64,000 bases of DNA, from positions 1 to 64,000 of the forward strand of contig NZ_AUBY01000020.1 in assembly GCF_000429485.1 (NCBI RefSeq), in the 5' to 3' direction. The notes beneath the pieces were generated by a model. It was not told the DNA's origin. It saw only the letters and a program-made list of their open reading frames with translations, and ran no database searches. Position 1 is the first letter of the stretch. Every line of letters starts with the position of its first letter. The stretch is from Aliagarivorans marinus DSM 23064. Lineage in GTDB: Bacteria; Pseudomonadota; Gammaproteobacteria; Enterobacterales; Celerinatantimonadaceae. Position numbers and translations under genes: made by a program. Positions 8,880 to 19,514 of this stretch are shown here, piece by piece.

Positions 8880-11800
8880 TAACCCTCCTCAAAGTAAAAA
8901 TAGATCTGCTGCGGACGCATGTTCATATCATCAACTCGTGAGCCTTCCTTACACTCACCTTGCTGCTCACAGCCATGCTCTTGGTCGGGGTCTTCATCGT
9001 CGTAGACTAAGTCTTCACCCGGGTCGCCGCCAAATACACGGATCACCGATTCGCCGCTAGCATCCTCGCCCGAGTGAATAATCAAATCATCAGGCACTTT
9101 GTTGAGCACCTCAAAATAGCGTTGCTGATGAATGCTGGTACCAGTGTGCATATTCACCAGATAGGTTCGCCCGGTACCAATACTGGGGATTGAGCAGTTG
9201 GCCGAATCAACCGCGCCGGGAAGGAAGGAAGTAAAGTACACATCGCCTGCCAATACCAACGCAGAGCCCAGAGATTTCTCGCCATCACCCGCCAAGCCAT
9301 GCACCCAGCCTTTCGCCGCACCGAGCGCGATTAGCTGAGTCTGCTGGGCAGCTTCGGTGGAGGCCGAGCCAATCGGGTCGTTGGTGATATCGTAGAGCTC
9401 ATCGATAGTAATCGCCTGCGGCGCAGTACTTAGGCTGGCGACATCCATCGAAGAAACGTTGTAGTCACGGAACATAAAGAAGTAGTTGTTCACACCATCG
9501 CTGCCTTTGTCGGTGACCGGCTTGCTGCGATCGCCAGTGCCCATCAGTACCGCATCGAAAGGCACCTGTTGGGAGTCGACCACCGTTACCTGACTCTCGC
9601 CGCTGCCGGTCGTCACCTCTGAGAGCTTCCTTAGGAAGGTTCTCACCACCACTGGCTGAGTGAAGAATTTGCGCCGCTCGGTAACCTGAGTCGCGTCGCT
9701 AATATCAGCTAATGCAGATAGCGCCCACTTATCTTTATCGGAAGAGTAGAGGTCTACGCGCCAGGCTCTGCCTCCGGTATCACCAAAGTACAAACGGTCA
9801 ATGGCACCATCACTGTTGCTATCTAAGGTGGCCACTGCCGCAGGAATAGAGTGCGTCAAGCGCGTGTCATCGTTGTTGGTTAACGACCAAACCAATGCCC
9901 CTGTGTAGGCATTGACAATAAACACGCCCCTTCCTCTGCTATCAGCAGCATTCGGAGTTGTCGCATCCTGATTGATGTCATAGCCAGCGGCAAAAATCAC
10001 TACCGGATCGGCATACCCGGGAACATACCCTGTGACAGGCATGGACCAGGTTTGGCCTAGTTCACTGAACCCGGTGCTACTGCTATCAATCTTCCAGAGC
10101 AGCTTCGGAGAGTCCGGAGTGGTAATGTCCAAGCCGTAGTAAGCATCACCGCCCCGCCGCAACCCGAAAAACACCAGCACTTTGTCACCAGCACTCGAGT
10201 ATTTACCATCACCATCTTTATCGAGTAAGAACACGGTGGGCGTACCATCGACAGTGTAGATATGGTTAGTGCTCTGCTCATTTCTGCGCCGCTGCTGTTG
10301 TCGGGCCAACAAGCTATATGGCATAAACGCCCAGCTTTCATCCACTGTATCGCCGTTATCGGCGAACATGTGCATAGCTCCGCCATTGGTCCCAACCAAG
10401 ATACGAATATCCATGTCATCGGGGTCGGTGCTATCGCTAGCCGCACCGCTCTTCAGGCCAAAGTTGATCACTAGCGGACGAGAATGCAGCGGGTCACCCA
10501 TGATATCGGGGCGAATAGTGGTGCTATCGTCGCTATCATCATCATCAACATCACTGCCGACAATCCAATCCAGGTGATCACTTAAATCAGACTCAGACAC
10601 GCCCAGGTGATCAGCCAAAAGGGCCGTTGAGCCAGCCTTGCTTTCCAGGTTTGACTGGGTGAACTCACTCAGCAAGCCACTGGCATTCAGGTCAAACACC
10701 ACCTTGCGACTACTTTTCGCTGAGAGCATTTCTCTTACGCCCCCCAGCTCGACATCATTGCCATCCTTGGTCGATGACCAAAAGGTGGTGGCTTCCCCAA
10801 TGATTGAGCCATCATCAGAGATCGCCGGTTTTCCAAACTGATCGGCCATGTATCCATTGGGTGATAGCTCAAGCTTTTTCAGGTTCCCCGACCAACGCTG
10901 GTTGAGGCTAGGTTTGAACATCGCGTAGTAAACGCGATTAAGGGTTTGTGTTCGATCGAAGTTATTGCTGGTTACCGCGGGCGATACCAAAGAGGAGGTT
11001 TCCTCGTATACCGCTATCAGCGCCTGTCTGATCGCTTCCTCCAGCTGAACACCATCTTCCGCTGCGTAGAAGCTTCCCCCACCTTGGGTCGCCGCGGTAG
11101 TCAGCATGGCTGAACCGCCGCTGAGCACGTCTTCACCAAAGCCTATCGTAGAGGTCTTAGCGTATTGCCTGCCTGCCAAGCTCGCATTCACATCATTGGT
11201 ATACATCCAACTGGTGAGCGCGGGAAGGTAGGTTGAGCCGCCACCGAAACTGGTCGAGCCGCCCCAGCTACAATCGCTAACGGTGCTAGCGTCGGCCGCG
11301 CAACCACTCACGCCGGCTGTGTTAATCGGCAAGGCCTTAATGGTGGAGTCGGCATGGGTATCGCGGGTCGGCGTTCCATCAGTGACATAGATGATGTTAA
11401 CCACATCATCACAGGTATTTCCAAAAGGCGACAAATAGTCGTTACCGGACTCCGCATCCTTATCCGCTTTGGGGTTACTAGAGGTGTCGTTGTTGCCATA
11501 AACAATGGCCTCGCCACCCAAGTAGCGCTTGGCCTCTAACAGAGTCTCTGATAATGGCGTCCAGCCATCGGTGGGGAGCGAGTTGGCAGTGGTAATCATA
11601 TCTGCCGAGGTAGTATCTGAACTCAAAGCCTGAATGACTCGCCCGCCGTCGTTGCTGCCATTCGAGCTATTGTTGTTAAACATCATCATGCCAAAATCGA
11701 CGCCACTGATCGTGCTCAAGGCATTCGCCAGCGCCTCTCTGGCCACCTCCATACGACTGCGCACCACTGTATCTTCCGAGTAGTGGTACCAACGCAAGTA

Positions 11801-12610
11801 GTTGGCGGTGTACATGGTTATCAGATAGCCATCATCGAAGCTATCACGGGTCGTAGATTCAGCTAGATCTTTGTCTAGGGTATAGAAGTCATCGGCATTT
11901 TTACTCGCACCGTTGATAGGAAAGCCCTGTTCAGCGTCAGCGTAGTTATTGTTGTTAACGCGATATCGGCCGGGATTAATCGTATCAACCAACTTGTCGT
12001 AAAATTCACCGGCGTCGTTTTGCAGCTTCACGGTGAACGAGTATGGCAGGCCATCTTTCAATAAATTGCCATCTGCGTCAGTCTCCAAGTCGTAGTCATT
12101 GATGCAATCAATAACCGTATAGTTAGCGCCATTATTAAGTCGTACGTCATCCCACGAGCCGGTGTTGCCATGATAGCGGTGTTCTCGGAAATAGCCGGTA
12201 AACACCCCATTTTTGGACAATGCTTCATAGGAAGCAGCACAGTTATTAATGTCCCAGAGAAAACGCCGGTCTTCGTTGTTTCCCGATGGTACATAGCCGG
12301 GACCATCAACCCCATCAACCACAAAGTAAATAAAATCGTTATCTAGCGCATTTTGCGAGCTAATCGACTCTTCATAGTTTTGATAGTCAACGTTGCCATC
12401 GGCGTCTTGGTTATAGCCTTCCTTGGTGGTGATGTTCCAACCCATACTTCCAGAGGTATCCATAATCAGCAGGACTTTTCCCGCTGAAGCGCCACCGGCT
12501 GAAAAATCGAGAATGAACAACTCCGTATCGTCAGCTAGAACTGACCATGTGGTCATTGCACTCAGTACCGTACTGACGGCGACGGTTCGTAGATTAAAGT
12601 GTCTCATCAC
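8879..12610 (-). CDS. pilY1: type IV pilus tip adhesin/assembly protein PilY1
   Basis: Large exported protein (1243 residues) that caps the pilus through a minor-pilin priming complex and acts in adhesion, retraction control and surface sensing. After a signal peptide (cleavage near VLADD) there is a von Willebrand A-like region with the MIDAS motif DTSGSMGW at about residues 51-58. The C-terminal half is the PilC/PilY1 beta-propeller domain, with a calcium-type loop DKDGDGKYSSAGD at about 793 and a second DSNSDGAIDRLYFGD. The extreme C-terminus is unusually acidic (DDEDPDQEHGCEQQGE). It lies between pilX and pilE in one operon. Confidence 0.94.
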   Translation of the reverse strand: MMRHFNLRTVAVSTVLSAMTTWSVLADDTELFILDFSAGGASAGKVLLIMDTSGSMGWNITTKEGYNQDADGNVDYQNYEESISSQNALDNDFIYFVVDGVDGPGYVPSGNNEDRRFLWDINNCAASYEALSKNGVFTGYFREHRYHGNTGSWDDVRLNNGANYTVIDCINDYDLETDADGNLLKDGLPYSFTVKLQNDAGEFYDKLVDTINPGRYRVNNNNYADAEQGFPINGASKNADDFYTLDKDLAESTTRDSFDDGYLITMYTANYLRWYHYSEDTVVRSRMEVAREALANALSTISGVDFGMMMFNNNSSNGSNDGGRVIQALSSDTTSADMITTANSLPTDGWTPLSETLLEAKRYLGGEAIVYGNNDTSSNPKADKDAESGNDYLSPFGNTCDDVVNIIYVTDGTPTRDTHADSTIKALPINTAGVSGCAADASTVSDCSWGGSTSFGGGSTYLPALTSWMYTNDVNASLAGRQYAKTSTIGFGEDVLSGGSAMLTTAATQGGGSFYAAEDGVQLEEAIRQALIAVYEETSSLVSPAVTSNNFDRTQTLNRVYYAMFKPSLNQRWSGNLKKLELSPNGYMADQFGKPAISDDGSIIGEATTFWSSTKDGNDVELGGVREMLSAKSSRKVVFDLNASGLLSEFTQSNLESKAGSTALLADHLGVSESDLSDHLDWIVGSDVDDDDSDDSTTIRPDIMGDPLHSRPLVINFGLKSGAASDSTDPDDMDIRILVGTNGGAMHMFADNGDTVDESWAFMPYSLLARQQQRRRNEQSTNHIYTVDGTPTVFLLDKDGDGKYSSAGDKVLVFFGLRRGGDAYYGLDITTPDSPKLLWKIDSSSTGFSELGQTWSMPVTGYVPGYADPVVIFAAGYDINQDATTPNAADSRGRGVFIVNAYTGALVWSLTNNDDTRLTHSIPAAVATLDSNSDGAIDRLYFGDTGGRAWRVDLYSSDKDKWALSALADISDATQVTERRKFFTQPVVVRTFLRKLSEVTTGSGESQVTVVDSQQVPFDAVLMGTGDRSKPVTDKGSDGVNNYFFMFRDYNVSSMDVASLSTAPQAITIDELYDITNDPIGSASTEAAQQTQLIALGAAKGWVHGLAGDGEKSLGSALVLAGDVYFTSFLPGAVDSANCSIPSIGTGRTYLVNMHTGTSIHQQRYFEVLNKVPDDLIIHSGEDASGESVIRVFGGDPGEDLVYDDEDPDQEHGCEQQGECKEGSRVDDMNMRPQQIYFYFEEG

Positions 12611-12629
12611 TCACCTCAGGATTTGTCAT

Positions 12630-13061
12630 CTAAAGCAAGGGCTGCTCTATGCCCCCCGCCAACGAGGTACTACCGCTGGCGTTCTTTCCATAGCTTTCGG
12701 TAATTTGGCTTCTCACATAACGACAATTTGATATCGCGTTGCCACTGCTGGCGGTATAGCTTCGCGAGCAAGTACCGTCCACAGAGTGGGTCAAGTCACC
12801 TTGGGCACCGGCAACAAAGCCAGACACCGCCATAGAATCTCCACTGGCCATCGAGCCAATCGAGCTCTGCAGATCACCATGGGCGACCAGTTGATTGAAC
12901 TGCCCTTCTACGCGCTGCTCAGACTGGATCCGCTCGCCCATGGCCACCGTCACCTTGGCACCCTGACCTGAGGTACTGAGCATCACGCCACCCAGCACGG
13001 AAAGAATCATCAGCAACATCAAGGCCACAAACAGTGCGGCTCCAGTCTGGCGACGCCTCAT
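12630..13061 (-). CDS. pilX: type IV pilus minor pilin PilX
   Basis: PilX-type minor pilin of 143 residues. It begins RRRQTGAALFVALMLLMILSVLGG, the PilX-style hydrophobic helix in which the usual Phe+1/Glu+5 are replaced (GAALFVAL). The C-terminal half carries a Cys pair (GTCSRS ... SNCRY). The start shares one base with the pilW stop (TAATG), indicating coupling. PilX cooperates with PilV, PilW, FimU and PilY1 to prime pilus assembly. Confidence 0.88.
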   Translation of the reverse strand: MRRRQTGAALFVALMLLMILSVLGGVMLSTSGQGAKVTVAMGERIQSEQRVEGQFNQLVAHGDLQSSIGSMASGDSMAVSGFVAGAQGDLTHSVDGTCSRSYTASSGNAISNCRYVRSQITESYGKNASGSTSLAGGIEQPLL

Positions 13062-14110
13062 TAGCTACTTCCTCCATGAATCACCATATTGCGCAGCGAT
13101 ACCACCGACTGAAACAGCATACGGCGATAGTGATCACCACCACTGTCCACCGTGACATCGCCCAGCTCATAGCTGTTGTTATTCACGTAGCTGCTGTCTT
13201 CGGTCAACGAGCGCACCAATACAAACAACTTGGCGGCTAGTACCCGGTTTTCACTCCATTGCTGCGGAGTTACTTCATCGGGGCTCAGGTAATCATCGAC
13301 AATGCCATCGACCACCAGATCAGTGTCGACCCCCAGCAGTACCCGGATCCGCTCCACGCCTTCAACCAAAGGACCACTGCCTTCGATGGCAATCTTTCCT
13401 ACCCCGCTATCATCCCGAATCAAATGGTAGCGACGCAGCACCGGTAGTCCTGACTGCTGACTTACATCCAAGTAGTACGCAATATGTTGGTATTCCCACA
13501 CTTGCCTGCCCGGCATAGCCGCTTCGCTTGGCCAATCATCAGTATCATCAAAGATCTGAGCGACCACGCTATTGCCCGCGAAATAAAAGCGGTTATCTTC
13601 CATATCCCCTGCGTCAGCCAATGGCACACCGATCACCCGCTTAATCCCAATGACATCTGAATCCATGACCAAGTCACTGCGATCCGCCACACAATCGTAC
13701 TGGCCATTGAGGGAGTTGTTCTCACGCACCGTTCCGACAAACAAGGCACTGAAGCGACCAGATACTGTCGGGAATGACCCTTCGTTACCGGTACCCAGCC
13801 AATCGATAATGCAATCGTCATCAGCAGCTAAATCGGCGACCATCACATTAACACTGGCCCCTCTGACCATGGTGTTACCGGTGTACTCGCCAAAGAAGCC
13901 CGCCAACTGAAGATCGCGGCTAATCAGCTCAGTGGCGATACGGCCGCTCTCCAGCATCTGTTCAATATGAAAGCCTGACTCGGTGGTGCGTTTAGAGGCA
14001 GCTAAAAAACCGGTGATGCCACCGATAATGAAAAGGCCGATAGAAAGGGAGATGATCCATTCAAGCAGTACCGCCCCTGCCTGTGAGCGTTGACTCAGGT
14101 ACTTAGCCAT
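13061..14110 (-). CDS. pilW: type IV pilus minor pilin PilW
   Basis: PilW family protein of 349 residues. The class III leader is SQAGAVLLEWIISLSIGLFIIGG, with Glu at position +5 after the Gly; the family stretches SGRIATELISRDLQLAGFFGEY follow. The larger globular domain is typical of PilW and bridges the core minor pilins and PilY1. It overlaps pilV by 16 nt at its start and pilX by 1 nt at its end, so the whole set is translated as a coupled series. Confidence 0.92.
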   Translation of the reverse strand: MAKYLSQRSQAGAVLLEWIISLSIGLFIIGGITGFLAASKRTTESGFHIEQMLESGRIATELISRDLQLAGFFGEYTGNTMVRGASVNVMVADLAADDDCIIDWLGTGNEGSFPTVSGRFSALFVGTVRENNSLNGQYDCVADRSDLVMDSDVIGIKRVIGVPLADAGDMEDNRFYFAGNSVVAQIFDDTDDWPSEAAMPGRQVWEYQHIAYYLDVSQQSGLPVLRRYHLIRDDSGVGKIAIEGSGPLVEGVERIRVLLGVDTDLVVDGIVDDYLSPDEVTPQQWSENRVLAAKLFVLVRSLTEDSSYVNNNSYELGDVTVDSGGDHYRRMLFQSVVSLRNMVIHGGSS

Positions 14111-14667
14111 GTTTCGAGTACCAACAGACGTCGTTTATCGGAGCTGCTACCACAGCTAGTGGCGAGGGAATTAGTCGGGGTGGTTTGCGCAAAAGCTTGC
14201 CTTGATAACCAGCTCACCACCACGCTTAGCTCGCCGGTGTTTAGCAGCTGTATACAGGCGGTAGCGTTGAGCAGTGCACTTTGGCCTGCGCTGGATTTGG
14301 ACTTAAGCGCCCATTCCCAATAATAGAGATCGGCAGAGACCAAGTCGGCGGCGCTGCAGGCGCTCATCAGGCCACTGTCCTCGGCGCAGTTGGGGCGAGT
14401 ACGGGCGGTTTGGCCTTGGCCGATTTTAACGATACCGGGATTATTCGTTTGCCAAGCTAAGCTGTTGCTGCGAACCCGTTCCAGCATCTCTTTGGCGGTG
14501 ATATAGGCAGCGGTGCGCTGCTGTGATTCAACAGATGTGCGTTTAGCCATGGTTTGCATCGCAACAATCGCCAGCAAGCCCACGGCTACAATAAAGGTCG
14601 TGACTATCACCTCAATCAGCGAAAAACCCGCTGAATGAGTACGTCGAACAATAAGCATCCCTACCAA
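14095..14667 (-). CDS. pilV: type IV pilus modification protein/minor pilin PilV
   Basis: First gene of the minor-pilin operon. A leader ending in Gly before FSLIEVIVTTFIVAVGLLAIVAMQT is the prepilin peptidase site with Glu5, and the following QTMAKRTSVESQQRTAAYITAKEMLERVR segment is typical of PilV. Two starts are possible. A TTG at 14667 has AAGG at 5 nt and seems better placed; an ATG nine bases later has its purine run directly against it. The upstream gap (14668-14742) must hold the operon promoter. Confidence 0.88.
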   Translation of the reverse strand: MVGMLIVRRTHSAGFSLIEVIVTTFIVAVGLLAIVAMQTMAKRTSVESQQRTAAYITAKEMLERVRSNSLAWQTNNPGIVKIGQGQTARTRPNCAEDSGLMSACSAADLVSADLYYWEWALKSKSSAGQSALLNATACIQLLNTGELSVVVSWLSRQAFAQTTPTNSLATSCGSSSDKRRLLVLETWLST

Positions 14668-14742
14668 CCCAGCCTTATTCCGAACTATATCGCTATAGTT
14701 ATCCCGAGCTAACTAATCCATTATCTTTTTTTTATAGCGCAA

Positions 14743-14765
14743 AAAGGGGAGCAACGCTCCCCTTT
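14743..14765 (-). terminator. terminator behind ispH
   Basis: AAAGGGGAGC, loop AAC, GCTCCCCTTT: a 10-bp stem just after the ispH stop. On the minus strand it is followed by a short T run, so it ends the ribF-ileS-lspA-fkpB-ispH transcript ahead of pilV. Confidence 0.8.
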
Positions 14766-14793
14766 ATCGGTTATCTGTGCTACCGAGCATCGT

Positions 14794-15729
14794 CTATTTG
14801 ATGCGTAACTCAGCAGGTACTTCGAAGGTAGTGTTCTCTTCACGCCCGGGGTTTTCGATAACCCGTACGCCGCCCATATGCTGCAGTTGTGACACCACTT
14901 CTTGCACCAGCACTTCTGGCGCAGAAGCACCGGCAGTCACACCTACCCGGCACGGCTCATTGAACCAATCCGCCTGGATATCGTCGGCACCATCCACCAA
15001 GAATGCCGCAGCGCCAGACTTCTCGGCTTTCTCGCGCAAGCGGTTGGAGTTGGACGAGTTTTTCGAGCCCACCACTAACACCACATCACTCTTTTCCGCC
15101 AGATCTTTAACTGCATCTTGGCGGTTCTGGGTGGCGTAGCAGATATCGTCTTTACGCGGTCCTTGGATCTCGGAGAACTTCTCACGCAAGGCATCGATGA
15201 TCGACGAGGTGTCATCTACCGAGAGCGTGGTCTGGGTGCAATAGAACAGCTGGCTGGGGTTCTTCACCTGCAAGGCGGCTACGTCATCGACCGTCTCCAC
15301 CAAGTAGATGCCGCCCTCTTCACTGGCGTACTGGCCCATAGTACCAATCACTTCTGGATGACCATGATGGCCAATCAGCACACACTCGATCCCCTTGCGG
15401 CTGGCGCGGGTCACTTCCATATGTACTTTAGTCACCAGTGGGCAGGTGGCGTCAAACACCTTCAGCTCACGAGCCTTGGCTTCTTGGCGAACCGCCTGAG
15501 AAACACCGTGGGCGCTAAAGATGCAGATGCTGTTCTCCGGGACTTCATCGAGCTCATCAACGAATACTGCTCCGCGCTCGCGCAGGCCATCGACCACATA
15601 GCGGTTATGTACCACTTCATGGCGTACGTAGATTGGCGCACCAAATAGCTCCAGTGCCCGCTCCACAATAGAAATGGCACGATCAACGCCAGCGCAAAAA
15701 CCGCGAGGGTTGGCCAGAATGATTTCCAC
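14794..15729 (-). CDS. ispH: 4-hydroxy-3-methylbut-2-enyl diphosphate reductase
   Basis: Last enzyme of the MEP pathway, reducing HMBPP to IPP and DMAPP with a 4Fe-4S cluster. The three cluster cysteines are visible in [10 protein letters not shown] (Cys12), DATCPLVTK (about 96) and [11 protein letters not shown] (about 197); the substrate histidines sit in HEVVHNRYV and IGHHGHPEV, and the SSNSNRL motif is present. The length of 311 is standard. It is the last gene of the ribF-ileS-lspA-fkpB-ispH operon, 17 nt after fkpB. Confidence 0.97.
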   Translation of the reverse strand: MEIILANPRGFCAGVDRAISIVERALELFGAPIYVRHEVVHNRYVVDGLRERGAVFVDELDEVPENSICIFSAHGVSQAVRQEAKARELKVFDATCPLVTKVHMEVTRASRKGIECVLIGHHGHPEVIGTMGQYASEEGGIYLVETVDDVAALQVKNPSQLFYCTQTTLSVDDTSSIIDALREKFSEIQGPRKDDICYATQNRQDAVKDLAEKSDVVLVVGSKNSSNSNRLREKAEKSGAAAFLVDGADDIQADWFNEPCRVGVTAGASAPEVLVQEVVSQLQHMGGVRVIENPGREENTTFEVPAELRIK

Positions 15730-15746
15730 AGGACACTCCTTAGGGG

Positions 15747-16175
15747 TTAACTCACTTTCAATATTTCGACATCAAAATTGATGGTTTGACCGGCCAGAGG
15801 ATGATTAAAATCCACCGTGACCGAGTCGCCCTCAACACTGCGCACAATGCCGGGGATCTCTTGCCCATTGGGTTGGCTAAAGGCGATGATAGCGCCAACT
15901 TCGGCAGGCGCGCCATCGTTAAACCGGGAACGCTCAAAGTAGTGAACATTATCGGGATTGGCGCTGCCAAAGGCCTGCTCAGGCGGCAAGGTAAAGCTTT
16001 GCTTGTTACCCGCCTCCAAGCCAATGAGGCAGGCTTCAAAGCCTTCGGTTAGGCTGCCGTCTCCCAGCACCAGGCACGCTGGTGCTGGATAGTTACGGGT
16101 GTTTTCGGCGATGGAGCCATCTTCTAATCGGATGACAAAATGCAGCTCAACCGTGCTGCCCTGCGCGATCTTCAT
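15747..16175 (-). CDS. fkpB: FKBP-type peptidyl-prolyl isomerase FkpB (SlpA)
   Basis: SlyD-like FKBP with prolyl isomerase and chaperone activity. The FKBP fold is recognisable in [18 protein letters not shown], the inserted-flap segment [18 protein letters not shown] and the C-terminal [19 protein letters not shown], which is diagnostic of the family. It lacks the His-rich metal tail of SlyD. The chosen ATG (142 residues) lies inside the end of lspA (29-nt overlap) with AAGG immediately before it, so initiation probably depends on coupling; a start 12 codons upstream is possible. Confidence 0.92.
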   Translation of the reverse strand: MKIAQGSTVELHFVIRLEDGSIAENTRNYPAPACLVLGDGSLTEGFEACLIGLEAGNKQSFTLPPEQAFGSANPDNVHYFERSRFNDGAPAEVGAIIAFSQPNGQEIPGIVRSVEGDSVTVDFNHPLAGQTINFDVEILKVS

Positions 16176-16668
16176 CCTTGCGTCGCTTCTCCAAAAATAG
16201 TGCATCAACAATCAGCAAACCGGCACCGACACAGATAGCAGAGTCGGCCACGTTGAATGCTGGCCAGTGGTAGCTACCCCAGTAAAAATCGAGGAAATCC
16301 ACCACGTATCCAAACATCATACGGTCCAACACGTTACCTAGCGCACCGCTAAGAATCAGCGCATAGCCAACCCCCAACGCGGTTTGCTGGCGTGGGGTTT
16401 TCGACAGCCACCACACCAACAGTGCACTCACTACCAGTGCAATACCGGTGAATAGCCAACGCTGCCAGCCCCCGGCATCACCGAGAAAGCTGAACGCCGC
16501 GCCGTAGTTGCGCACGTAGACCAGATTAAAAAACGAGGTGATGGCTTTGCGCTCGTACAGCGCAAAGTTCTCGACCACAATCCATTTGGTCGCTTGATCG
16601 AGCACGAACAGGGCCGCGCTCAACCAAAGCCAAATCAAACTCGATGATGCTTCCTGCTTGTTATGCAT
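16147..16668 (-). CDS. lspA: lipoprotein signal peptidase (signal peptidase II)
   Basis: Inner-membrane aspartic protease that removes the signal peptide from diacylglyceryl prolipoproteins. Four transmembrane segments are visible, and the two catalytic Asp residues sit in [18 protein letters not shown]; the [11 protein letters not shown] motif is also conserved. The start overlaps the ileS stop by 8 nt. Lgt, which works one step earlier in the same pathway, is also in this window (23822-24634). Confidence 0.96.
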   Translation of the reverse strand: MHNKQEASSSLIWLWLSAALFVLDQATKWIVVENFALYERKAITSFFNLVYVRNYGAAFSFLGDAGGWQRWLFTGIALVVSALLVWWLSKTPRQQTALGVGYALILSGALGNVLDRMMFGYVVDFLDFYWGSYHWPAFNVADSAICVGAGLLIVDALFLEKRRKDEDRAGQHG

Positions 16669-19492
16669 AGCGGCGCTCTTCACCCTCTCCATCTACGTTG
16701 CTCACACAACGACCACAGATAGCTTCGTGACCTGCGTGCGAGCCCACGTCTTCGCGGTGGTGCCAACAGCGGTCACACTTCTCGCCTTTGGCAACACTAA
16801 CTAGCAGCTTCACGCCTTCCAGCTCGGTGGCAACCGCATCGTCGCCCGCTTCACTTAGCGGCGCAACGCGTGCTTCAGAAGTCAGCAGCACAAAGCGCAG
16901 CTCGTCTTCCAGCTGACTTAGGCGAGCCAATTTCTGCTCGTCCAGATACAGGGTAACGTCTGCTTCCAGCGCCTTACCGATCTTCTTATCGTTACGCGCG
17001 GCTTCCAGCAGCTTGTTCACTTCATCGCGAACAGCGATAACGTCAGCCCAGAACTCGTCATTAAACGTGCCATCTTGCGGCAACGCCTGTAGACCTTGGT
17101 ACCACTCACCGGTGAACACAAAGTCATCACGCTCACCCGGCAGAGCCTGCCAGATTTCATCGGCAGTAAAGCTCAGGATTGGCGCCATCCAGCGGGTCAG
17201 GGCTTCAGCGATGTGGAACAGCGCAGTCTGACATGAACGACGGGCATGGCCATCGGCTTTGGCGGTGTACTGGCGATCTTTAATGATATCCAGGTAGAAG
17301 CTGCCCAGCTCAATAGAGCAGAAATGCATTAGCTTCTGGTATACCACGTGGAACTGGTAGCTCTCGTAGGCTTCAACAATCTCTTGCTGTACGCTAGCGG
17401 CACGGCCAACAACCCAGCGGTCCAGCTCAACCATATCACTGGCTTCTACCAAGTCAGTCGCTGGGTCAAAGCCTGCCAGGTTAGCGAGCAGGAAGCGCGA
17501 GGTGTTACGGATACGGCGGTAGGCATCGGCGCTACGCTTGAAGATTTCATCCGATACGGTCATCTCGGCGCTGTAGTTGGTCGAGGCAATCCACAAACGC
17601 AGGATGTCAGAGCCCAGCTTGTTCCACACGTCTTGTGGCGCAATACCGTTACCTAAAGACTTCGAGAACTTATGGCCGTTGGCGTCCACGGTAAAGCCGT
17701 GAGTCAGCACTTGGCTGTATGGCGCTTTGCCGGTCATCGCGGTCGAGATCATCAACGACGATTGGAACCAGCCACGGTGTTGGTCAGAGCCTTCCAGGTA
17801 CATATCGGCGCTATTGCCGTTGAACTCTTCGCGGGCCTTCACAACCGATGCGTGGGTCGAGCCAGAGTCGAACCATACGTCCAGCGTGTCTTCGACCTTA
17901 CGGTATTGCTCGGCTTCATCGCCCAGCAGCTCACTGGCATCCAGATCAAACCATGCTTGAATACCTGCTTTCTCAACGCGCTTGGCGACCTCTTCCATCA
18001 GCTCTACGCTGCGTGGGTGCAAGGCATTGGTTTGGCGGTCAACAAACAGGGCAATCGGAACACCCCAAGTACGCTGACGTGAGATACACCAGTCAGGACG
18101 GTTCTCAACCATGCTTTCGATACGGCTTTGACCCCAATCTGGGATCCACTGGGTTTGCTTGATCTCGCCCAGTGCCTGCTCGCGCAAACCGTTTTGCTCC
18201 ATGCTTACAAACCACTGTGGAGTAGCACGGAAGATAATTGGGGTTTTGTGGCGCCAGCAGTGTGGGTAGCTGTGGCGGTAAGCGTGATGATGCAGCAGCT
18301 TGCCGCATTCTTTAAGCTTCTCAACCACTGCGTCATTGGCTTTGAATACGTGCTGACCGGCAAAAAACTCGGTATCAGGCAGGTATACGCCGTTGTCGCC
18401 AACCGGGTTAGCTACTTCGAGACCGTATTTTTGACCAACCGCGAAATCTTCCTGACCGTGGCCCGGGGCCGTGTGCACCGCACCAGTACCTGAATCGGTG
18501 GTTACGTGATCGCCCAAGATAGCCGGTACGTCGAAGCTGTAGAACGGGTGCGCGAAGCGCAGGTTCTCAAGTGCTTCGCCCAGGCAATCACCCAGTACAT
18601 GATGGTGAGTTGCGCCAAAGCGCTCTACACACTCTTCCATCAGTTCACGGGCCAGAATCAGGCGCTCTTTGCCCGCTTCGGTCTCGATCTGTACCAGCAC
18701 ATATTCTAGGTGCGCGTTAAAGGCGACCGCACGGTTGGCGGGTAGCGTCCATGGGGTGGTCGTCCAGATAACCGCAGAGATTGGGCCTTCACCAGCCACG
18801 CCTTCTGGGTGCTCAAACTTGCTCAGAACCGCGTCCTCGTCGACGGCAGTGAAGCGCACATCGATGGCCGGAGAGGTCTTGTCTTCGTACTCCACCTCGG
18901 CTTCAGCCAGGGCGCTGCCACAGTCGGTACACCAGTGAACTGGCTTGGAGCCTTGCTGCAGGTGACCGTTGTCGATGATCTTAGCCAATGAGCGAATGAT
19001 GTTGGCTTCGGTATCGAAGTTCATGGTCAGGTAGGGGTTTTCCCAGTCGCCCAGAATGCCCAGACGTTTGAAGTCTTCACGCTGGCCGTTGATCTGCTTG
19101 GTCGCGTAATCACGGCACTTCTGGCGGAACTCAGCCGGAGTCACCTTGTGACCAGGCTTACCGACCTTTTTCTCAACCATCAGCTCGATGGGCAGGCCGT
19201 GACAGTCCCAACCCGGGATATATGGCGAGTCGTAGTCAGACAGAGTCTTCGATTTAACGATGATGTCTTTGAGTACTTTGTTTACCGCATGGCCCAAGTG
19301 AATGTTGCCGTTCGCATACGGAGGGCCGTCGTGCAAAATAAAGCTCTTCTTGCCACGCTTGGCCTCGCGAATTCGTTGGTACAGATCAGCTTCTTTCCAA
19401 CGTTTCAACATGGCTGGCTCACGCTGAGCCAGGTTACCGCGCATCGGGAACGCGGTTTCCGGCAAGTTCAGAGTATCTTTATAGTCGCTCAT
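16661..19492 (-). CDS. ileS: isoleucyl-tRNA synthetase
   Basis: Class I aminoacyl-tRNA synthetase charging tRNA-Ile. The HIGH-type motif is [13 protein letters not shown] (about 57-69), the KMSKS loop is KFSKSLGN, and the large CP1 editing insert with [12 protein letters not shown] removes mischarged valine. The C-terminal zinc finger CDRCW ... CGRC is present, so this is the bacterial type usually inhibited by mupirocin. The 943-residue length is normal. It overlaps lspA at its end and follows ribF by 22 nt. Confidence 0.98.
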   Translation of the reverse strand: MSDYKDTLNLPETAFPMRGNLAQREPAMLKRWKEADLYQRIREAKRGKKSFILHDGPPYANGNIHLGHAVNKVLKDIIVKSKTLSDYDSPYIPGWDCHGLPIELMVEKKVGKPGHKVTPAEFRQKCRDYATKQINGQREDFKRLGILGDWENPYLTMNFDTEANIIRSLAKIIDNGHLQQGSKPVHWCTDCGSALAEAEVEYEDKTSPAIDVRFTAVDEDAVLSKFEHPEGVAGEGPISAVIWTTTPWTLPANRAVAFNAHLEYVLVQIETEAGKERLILARELMEECVERFGATHHHVLGDCLGEALENLRFAHPFYSFDVPAILGDHVTTDSGTGAVHTAPGHGQEDFAVGQKYGLEVANPVGDNGVYLPDTEFFAGQHVFKANDAVVEKLKECGKLLHHHAYRHSYPHCWRHKTPIIFRATPQWFVSMEQNGLREQALGEIKQTQWIPDWGQSRIESMVENRPDWCISRQRTWGVPIALFVDRQTNALHPRSVELMEEVAKRVEKAGIQAWFDLDASELLGDEAEQYRKVEDTLDVWFDSGSTHASVVKAREEFNGNSADMYLEGSDQHRGWFQSSLMISTAMTGKAPYSQVLTHGFTVDANGHKFSKSLGNGIAPQDVWNKLGSDILRLWIASTNYSAEMTVSDEIFKRSADAYRRIRNTSRFLLANLAGFDPATDLVEASDMVELDRWVVGRAASVQQEIVEAYESYQFHVVYQKLMHFCSIELGSFYLDIIKDRQYTAKADGHARRSCQTALFHIAEALTRWMAPILSFTADEIWQALPGERDDFVFTGEWYQGLQALPQDGTFNDEFWADVIAVRDEVNKLLEAARNDKKIGKALEADVTLYLDEQKLARLSQLEDELRFVLLTSEARVAPLSEAGDDAVATELEGVKLLVSVAKGEKCDRCWHHREDVGSHAGHEAICGRCVSNVDGEGEERRYA

Positions 19493-19514
19493 TGATTTAA
19501 CATTCCACTTGGTT

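Noticed and set aside
15118-15648. 176-codon open frame on the plus strand
   Set aside because: Antisense to ispH, which has all its cluster cysteines; the opposite frame shows no family features.
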